A stretch of 23,315 nucleotides of DNA, taken from assembly GCA_903898855.1 (NCBI GenBank), contig CAIUHB010000196.1:1-23315 (forward strand). The letters are read 5' to 3'. Within the stretch, counting starts at the first letter, position 1. The number at the start of each line of letters is the position of its first letter. This DNA comes from an uncultured Actinomycetes bacterium. Its GTDB lineage: Bacteria; Actinomycetota; Actinomycetes; Nanopelagicales; Nanopelagicaceae. Below are positions 15,205 through 22,938 of this stretch, piece after piece. The translations under genes were made by a program, and so were the position numbers. The notes beneath the pieces were generated by a model. The model ran no database searches and had not been told where the DNA came from. It saw only the letters and a program-made list of their open reading frames with translations.

Positions 15205-15225
15205 TTCAACTTTCAACTATTGAAG
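15205..15225. promoter_or_regulatory. MarR-type operator in the M13/marR divergent region
   Basis: TTTCAACTA (15211-15219) is identical to one half of the palindrome upstream of the dioxygenase gene. A second TTCAA lies just before it (15206-15210), and TTCAA-CTA-TTGAA (15213-15225) forms a small palindrome. The site overlaps the presumed -35 region of marR (TTTCAA, 17 nt before TAAACT), which fits autorepression. It may also affect the M13 gene. Confidence 0.6.
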
Positions 15226-15245
15226 CTTCGAGATAAACTATGTAT

Positions 15246-15728
15246 ATGGCAGCGAAACAAAGTGCACCCAAGTGGCTCAATCCCCGCGAGATGAAGGCAT
15301 GGCGTTCATACATCATCGCCTCTCGCCGATTGCTCGATGCCCTCGATGCTGACCTTGAGGGACACGATCTCTCGATGGCTGATTACGAGGTCTTGGCCCA
15401 ACTCAGCGATGCTCCAGAGCGCAAGATGAGAATGAGCGAATTAGCCGAACTAGCTATGGTCTCCAAATCTCGCCTCTCTCACCGAATGAAGGTAATGGAG
15501 AAGGCGGGCTGGGTTCGCCGGGAGGAGTGCGAATCAGATCGCCGCGGCTCGTACGCCGTCATGACCGATCAGGGATGGAAGGCAATTGTGAAGGCCGCCC
15601 CAAGCCATGTCGCTAGCGTTCGTAATCGATTGATGGATCATCTCACCGTGAAAGACCAAGAAGATTTAGCAAAAATTTTCGACCGCCTTCAGACCGAGCT
15701 GCGCGGACAATATTTGGAAGAGATTTAA
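15246..15728 (+). CDS. MarR-family transcriptional regulator
   Basis: The protein has 160 residues, typical for MarR dimers. The winged helix-turn-helix spans about residues 64-108: MSELAELAMVSKSRLSHRM, then MEKAGWVRREE, then the wing ESDRRGSYAVMT with the conserved D-R-R. The recognition helix is around VSKSRLSHRMKVMEK. N- and C-terminal helices form the dimer interface. The chosen ATG (15246) lies 6 nt after TAAACT; an ATG at 15240 would add two residues but touches the -10 box. The spacer in front carries the half-site found in the dioxygenase operator, so autorepression and control of that distant gene are inferred. The ligand is unknown; phenolic or aromatic acids are usual for the family. 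Confidence 0.9.
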   Translation: MAAKQSAPKWLNPREMKAWRSYIIASRRLLDALDADLEGHDLSMADYEVLAQLSDAPERKMRMSELAELAMVSKSRLSHRMKVMEKAGWVRREECESDRRGSYAVMTDQGWKAIVKAAPSHVASVRNRLMDHLTVKDQEDLAKIFDRLQTELRGQYLEEI

Positions 15729-15738
15729 TTCTTAGAGC

Positions 15739-15759
15739 TATGCACTAATTGCGTGCATA
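15739..15759. other. Short inverted repeat before the two-way terminator
   Basis: TATGCAC (15739-15745) and GTGCATA (15753-15759) pair around a 7-nt loop. It directly abuts the A-tract of the terminator that follows. Its role is unknown. Confidence 0.4.
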
Positions 15760-15793
15760 AAAAAAGCCCGCCATTTTCATGGCGGGCTTTTTT
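15760..15793. terminator. Bidirectional intrinsic terminator
   Basis: The arm AAAAAAGCCCGCCAT (15760-15774) pairs perfectly with 15779-15793 around a TTTC loop. This gives a GC core flanked by A and T runs, so it can terminate both marR from the left and the histone-like gene from the right. Confidence 0.92.
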
Positions 15794-15802
15794 ACAATCA
15801 GA

Positions 15803-16072
15803 CTACTTCTTCTTAGCAGCAGCCTTCTTGCGACGCTTTGGAGCGGCCTTCTTAGCAGGAGCAGCCTTCTTAGCTGCTGCCTTCTTGCGGCGCTTTGGAG
15901 CTGCCTTCTTAGCAGGAGCAGCCTTCTTAGCTGCTGCCTTCTTGCGGCGCTTTGGAGCTGCCTTCTTTGCTGGTGCTGCCTTAGCAGCTGCCTTCTTACG
16001 ACGCTTAGCTGGAGCTGCCTTAGCAACTGCCTTCTTACGACGCTTTGGTGCAGTTTTCTTAGCTGCGGCCAT
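15803..16072 (-). CDS. Histone H1-like Lys/Ala-rich repeat protein
   Basis: The 89-residue protein consists almost only of Lys, Ala, Arg and Pro. It contains an imperfect 19-residue repeat (KKAAPKRRKKAAAKKAAPA), nearly exact in the C-terminal two thirds and degenerate at the N-terminus. Such tails resemble eukaryotic H1 C-termini and the basic tails of actinobacterial HupB, so non-specific DNA or RNA binding and compaction is the likely role. Translation is supported by a good AGGAG ribosome site (16083-16079) 6 nt before the ATG and by a strong terminator after the stop. The DNA repeats with a 57-bp period, so copy number may vary between strains. Confidence 0.85.
   Translation of the reverse strand: MAAAKKTAPKRRKKAVAKAAPAKRRKKAAAKAAPAKKAAPKRRKKAAAKKAAPAKKAAPKRRKKAAAKKAAPAKKAAPKRRKKAAAKKK
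15814..15980. repeat. 57-bp tandem coding repeat
   Basis: Nearly identical units with a 57-bp period (for example CTTCTTGCGG at 15881 and again at 15938) encode the 19-residue protein repeat. About three units are close in sequence, and the promoter-proximal part is more diverged. Confidence 0.8.
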
Positions 16073-16254
16073 GTAGGTCTCCTAATCAGAATGGTTCGAT
16101 CCGTCACCGAACCTGTTCATGGATAAGCGTGTCATCATTTAGCAAAACTTTCCACTATTTTGAGTGAAAAATCAGTCGCGTGTCGCAACAATATTTTTTT
16201 ATTTTTTTATGCATTTACGAGAATTTTTCTCGCGATTTTTTCTAAAAAATCTAT
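16073..16254 (-). promoter_or_regulatory. Leader of the histone-like gene and AT-rich spacer
   Basis: Near the gene, GGTTCG (16093-16098) and CGAACC (16108-16113) can form a 5'-UTR hairpin just upstream of the ribosome site. Farther away, 16184-16254 is extremely AT-rich, with long T-tracts. It also holds two inverted repeats: CGAGAA-TTT-TTCTCG (16218-16232) and an 18-bp palindrome GATTTTTT-CT-AAAAAATC (16234-16251). The distal part probably ends the MFS transcript and may curve the DNA. I could not place a convincing promoter. Confidence 0.4.
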
Positions 16255-17550
16255 TTATTTCTCATCAGTAGATGATTTTTCGCGAATTATTCGCTGTTGA
16301 ACGGCAAATTCGTTCGTTCGAACGTCATATTTGCGGAAATTTGGCAGTGATCCGGCGGCAATTGCGATAAATCCCATGCAAATAATGCCGCCGCTGACCA
16401 CCGAAGTTCGCAGAGAAGTCAGTGCTGCCATCGATCCGGCGCGCAATTGTCCGCCAAGTGGCCCCACTGAATACGACAACATTTCAATTCCAGCAAGGCG
16501 ACCGCGAAGTTCATCAGGTATGGATTGATTCCAAATAGAGCTGCGAAATAGGGCGCTGATTTGATCAGATGCCCCAGCGACCACCAAAAAGAAGAGGGTC
16601 AAAAAGAGCGAATTTGACGCTCCCGAAAGGGTAATTGCGCCACCCCAGCCAAGAGCGGCAAAGAATATTGCTCTACCGTGATGGGGATAGTTGCGCATCC
16701 AGCCACTGGTCAGAGTTATGAGAAGTGCGCCGACGGGAACTGCTGCGTAGAAGAAACCCAGCGCCCACCTGGCATGGAAATGATCAGCCCAAAATGGATA
16801 GAGAGCGGTGGGCATGGCAAAGAACATCGCTGATAGATCAACCAAATAAGTTCCGAGCAGATCTTTTCGGCCAACGGCATATCTCAGACCTTCAACCAGG
16901 TTGGTTAACGTTGCACCTTGGATTTTCTCGGCGGGAACTATCGAACTTATCCGCCAAAGGAAGTAGAGCGAGATGAGAAAGCTGACAATATCGACGAGGT
17001 ATGCCGCCGAGACCCCAAAGGAGGCGAGAATTAATCCGGCTATTGCTGGCCCGGAGATAACTCCCATTTGATAGCGAAGGCTCATTAGCGCTGAGGCCGA
17101 AGGTAAATCTTGATGGCCTACAACTCGGGGCAAAATTGCATCAAGACTTGGTCGCTGTAAGCCATTGAGAGCAGCAAATGCGGCGGCAACAAAGTAGAGC
17201 AGAATTAAATGAGGGTGGGCTAAACGGGAGTTGAGATAGAGCAAGATCGAAGCGGCCATAGCGAGAAATTCAGTGGCCCAGACCATCTTTTTTCGATCGA
17301 CTTTATCGGCCAGCACTCCGCCATATAGTCCGAAAATCACCAGCGGAACTATTTCCACTGCGCCCATCAAACCCACTGCAATATAAGAGTTGGTCAGTAC
17401 CTTTATTTGAAACGGCAGCGCCACGTAAGTGACGACCGAACCAATGTAAGTGACAAAGCCGGCCGACCAGATTGCCCGGAAATCGGGATACTTAATGAGG
17501 GGCGAGATATCTACTGTAAATCGCTTCCAGCCTTTTGTCGCTTCGCTCAT
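16255..17550 (-). CDS. MFS transporter, DHA3-like exporter
   Basis: This 431-residue protein has about twelve TM helices. The motif-A loop reads GGVLADKVDRKK (about 77-88), after a helix-1 pattern with GFVTYIGSVVTYVALPFQ. A later 'QSIPDELRGRLAGIEML' (about 348-364) is the conserved stretch seen in DHA3 exporters such as EntS and macrolide efflux proteins. The substrate is unknown. The gene follows panB on the same strand with a 14-nt gap, so it may be co-transcribed; TAGAGT, 7 nt before the ATG, could also serve as its own leaderless -10. It is a different subfamily member from the MFS protein at 4825-6135, not a recent duplicate. Confidence 0.87.
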   Translation of the reverse strand: MSEATKGWKRFTVDISPLIKYPDFRAIWSAGFVTYIGSVVTYVALPFQIKVLTNSYIAVGLMGAVEIVPLVIFGLYGGVLADKVDRKKMVWATEFLAMAASILLYLNSRLAHPHLILLYFVAAAFAALNGLQRPSLDAILPRVVGHQDLPSASALMSLRYQMGVISGPAIAGLILASFGVSAAYLVDIVSFLISLYFLWRISSIVPAEKIQGATLTNLVEGLRYAVGRKDLLGTYLVDLSAMFFAMPTALYPFWADHFHARWALGFFYAAVPVGALLITLTSGWMRNYPHHGRAIFFAALGWGGAITLSGASNSLFLTLFFLVVAGASDQISALFRSSIWNQSIPDELRGRLAGIEMLSYSVGPLGGQLRAGSMAALTSLRTSVVSGGIICMGFIAIAAGSLPNFRKYDVRTNEFAVQQRIIREKSSTDEK

Positions 17551-17564
17551 CCCTATAACTCTAG

Positions 17565-18359
17565 TTAATGAAAGGTCTGATCAGGGCCAGGAAATTCTGC
17601 GCTCTCAACATCCTTCGCCCACTCTTGGGCGGCGCTGACCATCTCACTTCGTAAGTTGCGATAGGCCTTTGCCAACTTAGGGGCGCCTTCGGTAATTCCC
17701 ATTAGATCGGTCCACACCAATACTTGGGCATCACAGCCATTGCCGGCGCCAATTCCAATAACCGGAATCGTAAGTTCCTTACTTATCTCAGTAGCGAGTT
17801 CTGCTGGAACGAGTTCCAAGACAAGTGCGAATGCACCAGCTTCCTGCACCGCCTTTGCATCTTTCATAATTCGGGCGGCATCCTCACCTCGGCCTTGGAC
17901 GCGAAACCCGCCAAGTGCATGTACTGATTGTGGAGTCAGGCCAAGGTGGCCCATTACAGGAATTCCGGCAGCCACTAGGGCGCGGATCTGTGGCGAAACT
18001 TTCTCGCCGCCCTCAAGTTTTACCGCCTGAACTTTTGCCTCTTTAAAGAAGCGAATTCCATTTGCCAATGCCAACTCCGGGCCAGGTTCATAGGATCCGA
18101 AGGGAAGATCGGCAACGACGAAGGCGCGCTTGCTTCCGCGAACGACGGCGCGGGCGAGTGGAATGAGTTCATCCATAGTGACGGGAATGGTGTTCTCTTC
18201 GCCAAGAAAATTATTGCCGGCGCTATCGCCCACAAGTAGGACCGGAATTTGCGCCTGATCAAAGATCGATGCGGTCATCTGCTCATAGGAGGTGAGCATC
18301 GCCCACTTCTTGCCCGACTTTTTCCAAGCAGCAAGGTCAGAGATTGTTATACGGCTCAT
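17565..18359 (-). CDS. panB: 3-methyl-2-oxobutanoate hydroxymethyltransferase
   Basis: PanB makes ketopantoate from 2-oxoisovalerate and methylene-THF, the first committed step to pantothenate and CoA. At 264 residues it has standard length. Metal ligands are in VGDSAG (D45), VVADLPFGSY (D84) and KLEGGE (E116), and the catalytic Glu is in LELVPAE (E182). GHLGLTPQ and GIGAGNGCDAQVLVW are also family signatures. A good GAGGAG ribosome site lies 5 nt before the ATG. It diverges from nadE across 87 bp and is followed by an MFS gene. No panC or panD is in the window. Confidence 0.96.
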   Translation of the reverse strand: MSRITISDLAAWKKSGKKWAMLTSYEQMTASIFDQAQIPVLLVGDSAGNNFLGEENTIPVTMDELIPLARAVVRGSKRAFVVADLPFGSYEPGPELALANGIRFFKEAKVQAVKLEGGEKVSPQIRALVAAGIPVMGHLGLTPQSVHALGGFRVQGRGEDAARIMKDAKAVQEAGAFALVLELVPAELATEISKELTIPVIGIGAGNGCDAQVLVWTDLMGITEGAPKLAKAYRNLRSEMVSAAQEWAKDVESAEFPGPDQTFH

Positions 18360-18434
18360 GTGAGCTCCTCATTTCAGGAACCGCTCTTGGCCGAAAATTC
18401 GGTCCCCGGTGGTTCATGGAAAAGTCTACAGAGG

Positions 18435-18440
18435 TACGCT
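18435..18440 (+). promoter_or_regulatory. -10 box of nadE (TACGCT), leaderless
   Basis: TACGCT fits TAnnnT and ends 6 nt before the GTG at 18447. No Shine-Dalgarno is present. TTCATG (18413-18418), 16 nt upstream, is a possible weak -35. Confidence 0.5.
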
Positions 18441-18446
18441 CTCCTC

Positions 18447-20135
18447 GTGAAGACGCAGCTGCGAATCGCCCTAGCTCAGGTCAATCCGACCGTAGGCGCG
18501 CTGGAATCCAATGCCGAGCTGATTCTTAAAAACGCTGCCCAAGCTATGGAGAATAAAGCCCACATTCTCTTGCTTCCCGAGATGGTGATGACTGGATATC
18601 CGGTGGAGGATCTAGCACTTCGCGCAACCTTTCGTCAGGCCAGCCGGGAAGCGATTAACAAGCTAGCAAGTGATTTAGCGCAAGCCGGCGCCGCGCATCT
18701 AGTTGCCATCGTTGGCTACCTCGATGAGAGTGAGAGCCATAAACCGCAGAATGCAGTAGCAGTAATTTATGGCGGCACAGTTGTGGCTCGGTATATCAAG
18801 CACCATCTTCCTAACTACGGCGTCTTTGATGAGTTTCGAAATTTCGTTCCGGGCACAGAGTCTCTGGTCATTCGCATTCATGGCGTAGATGTGGGCTTGG
18901 CGATCTGCGAGGATATTTGGCGCAGTGTTGGTCCAGTCTCAGAGCTTGCCGCTCGCACCCCAGGTCTCGTGCTTGTACCTAACGGCAGCCCTTTTGAGAG
19001 AACAAAAGATGATCTACGGGAGAAATTAGTTCGCGATCGCGCCCGCCAAATTGGCGCGCCATTGGTTTATGTAAATATGACTGGCGCTCAGGATGACTTG
19101 GTATTTGATGGTGACAGCATCGTTGCCAACAAAAACGGTGAAGTAGTTGCCCGCGCTCCACAATTTACCGATGGCTTAATGCTGGTCGACTTAGATCTAG
19201 AAGCAGGTACATCACAACCCGACGTAGTAATTTCGCAGGAGCCTGTCACTCCCTACAAATCCCTTACTCCGGGAGTTGCCGTTCCTATGGATGAGTTAGC
19301 TCAGGTCTGGAACGCGCTGGTTGTTGGACTGCGAGATTATGTTGCAAAAAATAACTTTCCCAGCGTCATAACTGGCGTCTCTGGTGGAATTGATTCATCT
19401 CTCACCATGGCTATTGCCGCGGACGCCCTGGGCGCAGAGAAAGTTTTTGGCGTTGCACTTCCGAGCCGTTACTCCTCGGAGCATTCCCTTTCCGATGCCG
19501 CCGATTTAGCAAAGCGAATTGGCTTTAACTATCGAGTCATCAATATTCAGCCCATGGTCGACTCCTTTCTCTCCGAGCTCGGCCTCACCGGTCTGGCCGA
19601 AGAGAATGTCCAGGCCAGAGTTCGTGGAACCACTTTGATGGGACTTTCTAATCAAGAGGGTCACTTGGTACTTGCCAATGGAAATAAGTCAGAGCTAGCC
19701 GTTGGTTACTCCACGCTTTACGGTGATGCCGTCGGTGGATTTGCTCCCATTAAAGATTTATTGAAGAGCGAAGTGTGGGCTTTAGCGAAATGGCGTAACG
19801 CCCTAGCTGTATCCAGGGGAGAGGTGGAGCCGATTCCACTTAACTCGATTGCTAAAGAACCATCTGCTGAGTTGCGTCCAGGTCAGAAGGACACCGACTC
19901 ACTTCCGGATTACCAAACCTTGGATCAGATTTTGCATATCTATATCGAGCAAGATCGCGGAATGGCGGGCGTACTCGAAGCGGGATTTAGCCCGGAGCTA
20001 GCAGCGCGTACAATTCGAATGGTTGATGTCGCTGAGTACAAGCGCCGTCAATATCCGCCAGGCACCAAAATTTCATCACGTGCCTTTGGCAAAGATAGAC
20101 GTTTACCGATTACCTCTGCTTGGCGCGATAAATAA
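18447..20135 (+). CDS. nadE: Glutamine-dependent NAD+ synthetase
   Basis: NadE converts deamido-NAD to NAD with ammonia released from glutamine. The 562-residue protein has an N-terminal nitrilase-type glutaminase domain with the Glu-Lys-Cys triad: LLLPEMVMTG (E45), YIKHHLPNYGVFDE (K118) and GLAICEDIW (C154). A C-terminal synthetase domain has the PP-loop SGGIDSS (312-318). The end includes YKRRQYPPG and AFGKDRRLPIT, typical of the family. The frame is open much further upstream, but the extension has no family similarity and would overlap panB. The GTG at 18447 matches the expected N-terminus (TQLRIALAQVNPTVG), and a -10 box sits 6 nt before it. Confidence 0.96.
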   Translation: MKTQLRIALAQVNPTVGALESNAELILKNAAQAMENKAHILLLPEMVMTGYPVEDLALRATFRQASREAINKLASDLAQAGAAHLVAIVGYLDESESHKPQNAVAVIYGGTVVARYIKHHLPNYGVFDEFRNFVPGTESLVIRIHGVDVGLAICEDIWRSVGPVSELAARTPGLVLVPNGSPFERTKDDLREKLVRDRARQIGAPLVYVNMTGAQDDLVFDGDSIVANKNGEVVARAPQFTDGLMLVDLDLEAGTSQPDVVISQEPVTPYKSLTPGVAVPMDELAQVWNALVVGLRDYVAKNNFPSVITGVSGGIDSSLTMAIAADALGAEKVFGVALPSRYSSEHSLSDAADLAKRIGFNYRVINIQPMVDSFLSELGLTGLAEENVQARVRGTTLMGLSNQEGHLVLANGNKSELAVGYSTLYGDAVGGFAPIKDLLKSEVWALAKWRNALAVSRGEVEPIPLNSIAKEPSAELRPGQKDTDSLPDYQTLDQILHIYIEQDRGMAGVLEAGFSPELAARTIRMVDVAEYKRRQYPPGTKISSRAFGKDRRLPITSAWRDK

Positions 20136-20138
20136 GCC

Positions 20139-20168
20139 TTGCGGTTCTTGGTCGAATTACCTTAGTAT
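20139..20168 (+). promoter_or_regulatory. Promoter of the metY-metX leader (TTGCGG / 18 nt / TAGTAT)
   Basis: The -35 TTGCGG (20139-20144) and -10 TAGTAT (20163-20168) are 18 nt apart. Transcription would begin near 20175, just before the first paired strand of the riboswitch, which supports the assignment. Confidence 0.6.
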
Positions 20169-20176
20169 TTGCAACA

Positions 20177-20290
20177 GGTCACGAGTTCCAGGTTTTAGCC
20201 CCGGCTTACTGGACGGCAACCCTCCACCACGGTGGGGTGCTCCGGGTGAAGACCAGGTCAATTGCACAGTGCAATTGGCAAGCGTGGGTC
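20177..20290 (+). ncRNA. SAM-IV riboswitch aptamer
   Basis: The segment matches the actinobacterial SAM-IV pattern as I remember it. GGTCACGAG (P1 5' strand) leads into a CCAG...CTGG arm (P2) with GCCCCGGC inside, then CGGCAACCCTCC, CGGTGGGGTGC and CCGGGTGAAGACC (P1 3' strand). A distal hairpin, CAATTGCA-CAG-TGCAATTG (20259-20277), and the terminal GGCAAGCGTGGGTC complete the aptamer. It binds S-adenosylmethionine and turns off methionine biosynthesis genes. The gene downstream, metY, is a classic target. SAM-I is the nearest alternative class, but the arrangement after P1 and the host argue for SAM-IV. Confidence 0.85.
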
Positions 20291-20346
20291 ATATAACAAT
20301 TACCCAACGGTTTTCGCTTTTGCGTTTGCCATTGGAATTTCATATG

Positions 20347-20370
20347 AACCCCCTTATTTACTGGGAGGTT
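20347..20370 (+). promoter_or_regulatory. Shine-Dalgarno-sequestering hairpin before metY
   Basis: AACCCCC (20347-20353) can pair with GGGAGGTT (20363-20370, one bulged A). This hides the strong GGGAGG ribosome site located 6 nt before the metY ATG. It suggests that the riboswitch acts on translation initiation. Confidence 0.6.
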
Positions 20371-20374
20371 ACAC

Positions 20375-21694
20375 ATGTCGTTCGATCTATCTAAATCATC
20401 ATTTGAAACTCGCCAAATTCATGCCGGCCAAGTTCCAGACCCAACAACTGGCGCAAGAGCGCTACCTATCTATCAAACAACGGCGTACGCCTTTCGCGAT
20501 ACCAAGCATGCCGCCGACCTATTTGGCTTAGCCGAACTCGGAAATATCTATACCCGCTTGATGAACCCAACCCAAGATGCAGTTGAACAACGCATCGCCT
20601 CGCTCGAAGGCGGAGTTGCTGCACTTTTGGTTTCATCTGGTTCAGCAGCTACTACCTATGCCATTCAAAACGTAGCCGAGGCTGGCGATCACATTGTCTC
20701 CTCGCCAAGTTTGTATGGTGGCACCTACAACCTCTTCCACTACACCTTGAAGAAATTCGGCATCGACGTCACCTTCGTTGAGGATCCATCAGATCCAGCA
20801 TCATGGCAGGCAGCGGTTCGCCCAAACACAAAGGCCTTCTTCGGAGAGACCATCGCCAACCCAAAGAACGATGTTTTAGATATCGCGGCGGTGGCAAAGG
20901 TGGCTCATGAAAATGGCGTGCCATTAATCGTCGATAACACCGTGGCAACACCATTCTTGATTCGTCCAATCGAGCACGGCGCTGATGTGGTGGTGCACTC
21001 AGCTACCAAGTTCCTATCTGGCCACGGAAACGCTGTCGTTGGCGCAATCGTTGATTCCGGCAACTTCGATTTTGCGAAGCACGTGGCAAAGTTCCCGGGC
21101 TTTAACGAACCAGACCCTAGCTATCACGGTTTGGTCTACGCCCAAGCTTTGGGAGTTGGATCTGCCTTTGGTGCAAACCTCTCCTACATCTTTAAAATTC
21201 GACTCACACTTCTTCGCGATACCGGAGCTGCTGTAAGTCCATTTAATGCTTGGCTTTTGGCACAAGGTCTTGAGACGTTATCACTTCGTATCGAGCGACA
21301 TGTTTCTAATGCCAAAGCTTTAGCAACTTGGCTAGAAGCGCACCCACAAGTAGAGAAGGTCAACTACGCATCACTTCCATCTTCGCCATGGCATTCACTT
21401 GCCACTAAGTATGCGCCAAAGGGAAGTGGCTCAGTGCTCTCCTTTGAAATCAAGGGCGGAATTGAATCTGGCAAGAAATTTGTGGAAGCGCTGAAGTTGC
21501 ACTCACATGTAGCTAATATCGGAGATGTGCGATCACTTGTTATCCATCCCGCATCTACAACTCACTCCCAACTCTCACCTGCAGAACAAATCACCGCTGG
21601 AGTCACACCTGGCTTGATTCGTCTCTCAGTTGGACTGGAAGCGATTGAGGATATTAAGGCCGATATCGAAGGTGGTTTCGCAGCAGCGAAATAA
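20375..21694 (+). CDS. metY: O-acetylhomoserine aminocarboxypropyltransferase (sulfhydrylase)
   Basis: MetY makes homocysteine from O-acetylhomoserine and sulfide, using PLP. At 439 residues it has the length of MetY, longer than MetB/MetZ (~390). PLP contacts are visible: YTRLMNPT (Y59, R61), SSGSAAT (88-94), VDNTVATP (D187), and the Schiff-base lysine in [11 protein letters not shown] (K212). The N-terminus [20 protein letters not shown] is typical. The ATG has a strong GGGAGG ribosome site, and the leader carries a SAM-IV riboswitch, so expression should fall when SAM is plentiful. metX follows after 2 nt and makes its substrate. Confidence 0.96.
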   Translation: MSFDLSKSSFETRQIHAGQVPDPTTGARALPIYQTTAYAFRDTKHAADLFGLAELGNIYTRLMNPTQDAVEQRIASLEGGVAALLVSSGSAATTYAIQNVAEAGDHIVSSPSLYGGTYNLFHYTLKKFGIDVTFVEDPSDPASWQAAVRPNTKAFFGETIANPKNDVLDIAAVAKVAHENGVPLIVDNTVATPFLIRPIEHGADVVVHSATKFLSGHGNAVVGAIVDSGNFDFAKHVAKFPGFNEPDPSYHGLVYAQALGVGSAFGANLSYIFKIRLTLLRDTGAAVSPFNAWLLAQGLETLSLRIERHVSNAKALATWLEAHPQVEKVNYASLPSSPWHSLATKYAPKGSGSVLSFEIKGGIESGKKFVEALKLHSHVANIGDVRSLVIHPASTTHSQLSPAEQITAGVTPGLIRLSVGLEAIEDIKADIEGGFAAAK

Positions 21695-21696
21695 AG

Positions 21697-22797
21697 ATGA
21701 GCACTGATGTGAATTGTCGCGTCACCGGGGCATGGCTGGAGAGTCATGATCCCGGTGATCGGCTTTTCGCAAAGATTGGAAATGTGGAGTTGGAGTCAGG
21801 CGAATTACTTCCTGATGTAACGATCGCCTATCAAACGTGGGGAGAACTTAACGCCAAGGGCGATAACGCGATTCTGGTTAATCATGCGTTGACTGGTTGG
21901 TCTGACGTTCCAGGTTGGTGGCCCTCTATGGTTGGGCCGGGTTTGCCACTTGATACCAATAAATATTTCATCATCTGTCCAAATGTGATTGGCGGATGCC
22001 AAGGAAGTACTGGGCCGGCTTCACTGGCACCAGATGGAAAGCGCTGGGGCGGTCGATTCCCATCAGTGACGATTCGCGACATGGTGGCGGCTGAATTAGC
22101 GCTCACAGATTTACTGGGAATTTCCCATTACATCCTGGCGGTCGGCCCTTCCCTCGGTGGAATGCGATCGCTGGAGTGGGCGATACAACACCCAGATCGC
22201 GTCAATGCCATATGCACAATTGGCTCCTCTGCAGTTGCCACCGGCGATCAGATTGGGGCGGCCTCGATTCAAATCCGCGCCATCAAAGTTGATCCAAATT
22301 ACAACAACGGGGATTTTTATGAGCAACTAGATGGCCCAGTTGAAGGAATGGGTATCGCTCGCCGAATCGCGCATCTGACCTATCGAACCGAGACCGAGAT
22401 GGATGTTCGCTTTGGTCGAGAGCTGCAAGGCGATGACACTGGCAGATACGCCGTTGAGTCCTACTTGGATCACCAGGCCGAAAAATTGCATAAACGCTTT
22501 GATGCCAACACCTATATCGTTTTGACCGAGGCGATGAACTCTCATGATGTTGGCCGAGGTCGCGGGGGAGTTGCTGCCGCCCTAGCTCAAGTCCAGATTC
22601 CAGTCGTTGTGGTCTCGATTGATTCTGACCGCCTATTTCCACCCCGGCTTCAAGAGGAGATCGTGGAGTTGGTGCCAACTGCCCAAGAATTGGTGACTGT
22701 TAGCTCGCCATTTGGCCATGATGGCTTCCTGATTGATGTGGAGAGCGTGGGCGAGGTCGTGCGGAAGGCTATTTCGATAGGTTTGGCGAAGAACTAG
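21697..22797 (+). CDS. metX: Homoserine O-acetyltransferase (MetX family)
   Basis: MetX acylates homoserine to give the substrate of MetY. The alpha/beta-hydrolase protein has 366 residues. Its nucleophile elbow reads VGPSLGGM (S152; the usual form is GGSMGGM), and the acid and base are in DSDRLFPP (D311) and FGHDGFLID (H341). Other signatures are AYQTWGELN, NHALTG and NVIGGCQGSTGP. Acetyl rather than succinyl specificity is inferred from the MetY partner. It starts 2 nt after the metY stop, so the two are co-transcribed and share the riboswitch. Confidence 0.95.
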   Translation: MSTDVNCRVTGAWLESHDPGDRLFAKIGNVELESGELLPDVTIAYQTWGELNAKGDNAILVNHALTGWSDVPGWWPSMVGPGLPLDTNKYFIICPNVIGGCQGSTGPASLAPDGKRWGGRFPSVTIRDMVAAELALTDLLGISHYILAVGPSLGGMRSLEWAIQHPDRVNAICTIGSSAVATGDQIGAASIQIRAIKVDPNYNNGDFYEQLDGPVEGMGIARRIAHLTYRTETEMDVRFGRELQGDDTGRYAVESYLDHQAEKLHKRFDANTYIVLTEAMNSHDVGRGRGGVAAALAQVQIPVVVVSIDSDRLFPPRLQEEIVELVPTAQELVTVSSPFGHDGFLIDVESVGEVVRKAISIGLAKN

Positions 22798-22807
22798 TCC
22801 CAAACTT

Positions 22808-22837
22808 GCTGGTTTACTTAGGAATAAGTCGGCCAGC
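22808..22837. other. Nested hairpin after metX
   Basis: GCTGG (22808-22812) pairs with CCAGC (22833-22837). Inside it, ACTTA and TAAGT pair around a GGAA tetraloop, with a symmetric 3x3 internal loop between the two stems. No T-run follows, so a classical terminator is doubtful; it may protect the 3' end. Confidence 0.4.
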
Positions 22838-22874
22838 CGGGGCGTTTGATTGTGCAATGAGCCTGTGGACAAAT

Positions 22875-22880
22875 TATAAT
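22875..22880 (+). promoter_or_regulatory. Consensus -10 box (TATAAT)
   Basis: A perfect TATAAT lies about 60 nt before the last gene. TTGTGC (22850-22855), 19 nt upstream, is a possible -35. The predicted leader is about 50 nt long and contains the AAAGGA ribosome site at 22927-22932. Confidence 0.55.
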
Positions 22881-22938
22881 ATGGGTAAGCAAGTTTCCCT
22901 GGTTCCGAAGATGAGCCAGACAAACCAAAGGATGATCT

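Noticed and set aside
15800..16072. CRISPR-like or satellite repeat
   Set aside because: The 57-bp units are in one open frame with a ribosome site and terminator, and there are no unique spacers. It is a coding repeat.
16090..16115. tRNA fragment suggested by GGTTCGATCC
   Set aside because: The bases form a plain hairpin with CGAACC; no acceptor stem, anticodon arm or D-arm is found around it.
4825..17550. The two MFS exporters as a duplicated, mobile or recombining pair
   Set aside because: The proteins are only distantly similar and no flanking DNA repeats or mobile genes are seen.
18249..18446. N-terminal extension of nadE from the first in-frame ATG
   Set aside because: It would overlap panB on the other strand and has no similarity to the family; the GTG at 18447 gives the expected N-terminus and has a -10 box 6 nt upstream.
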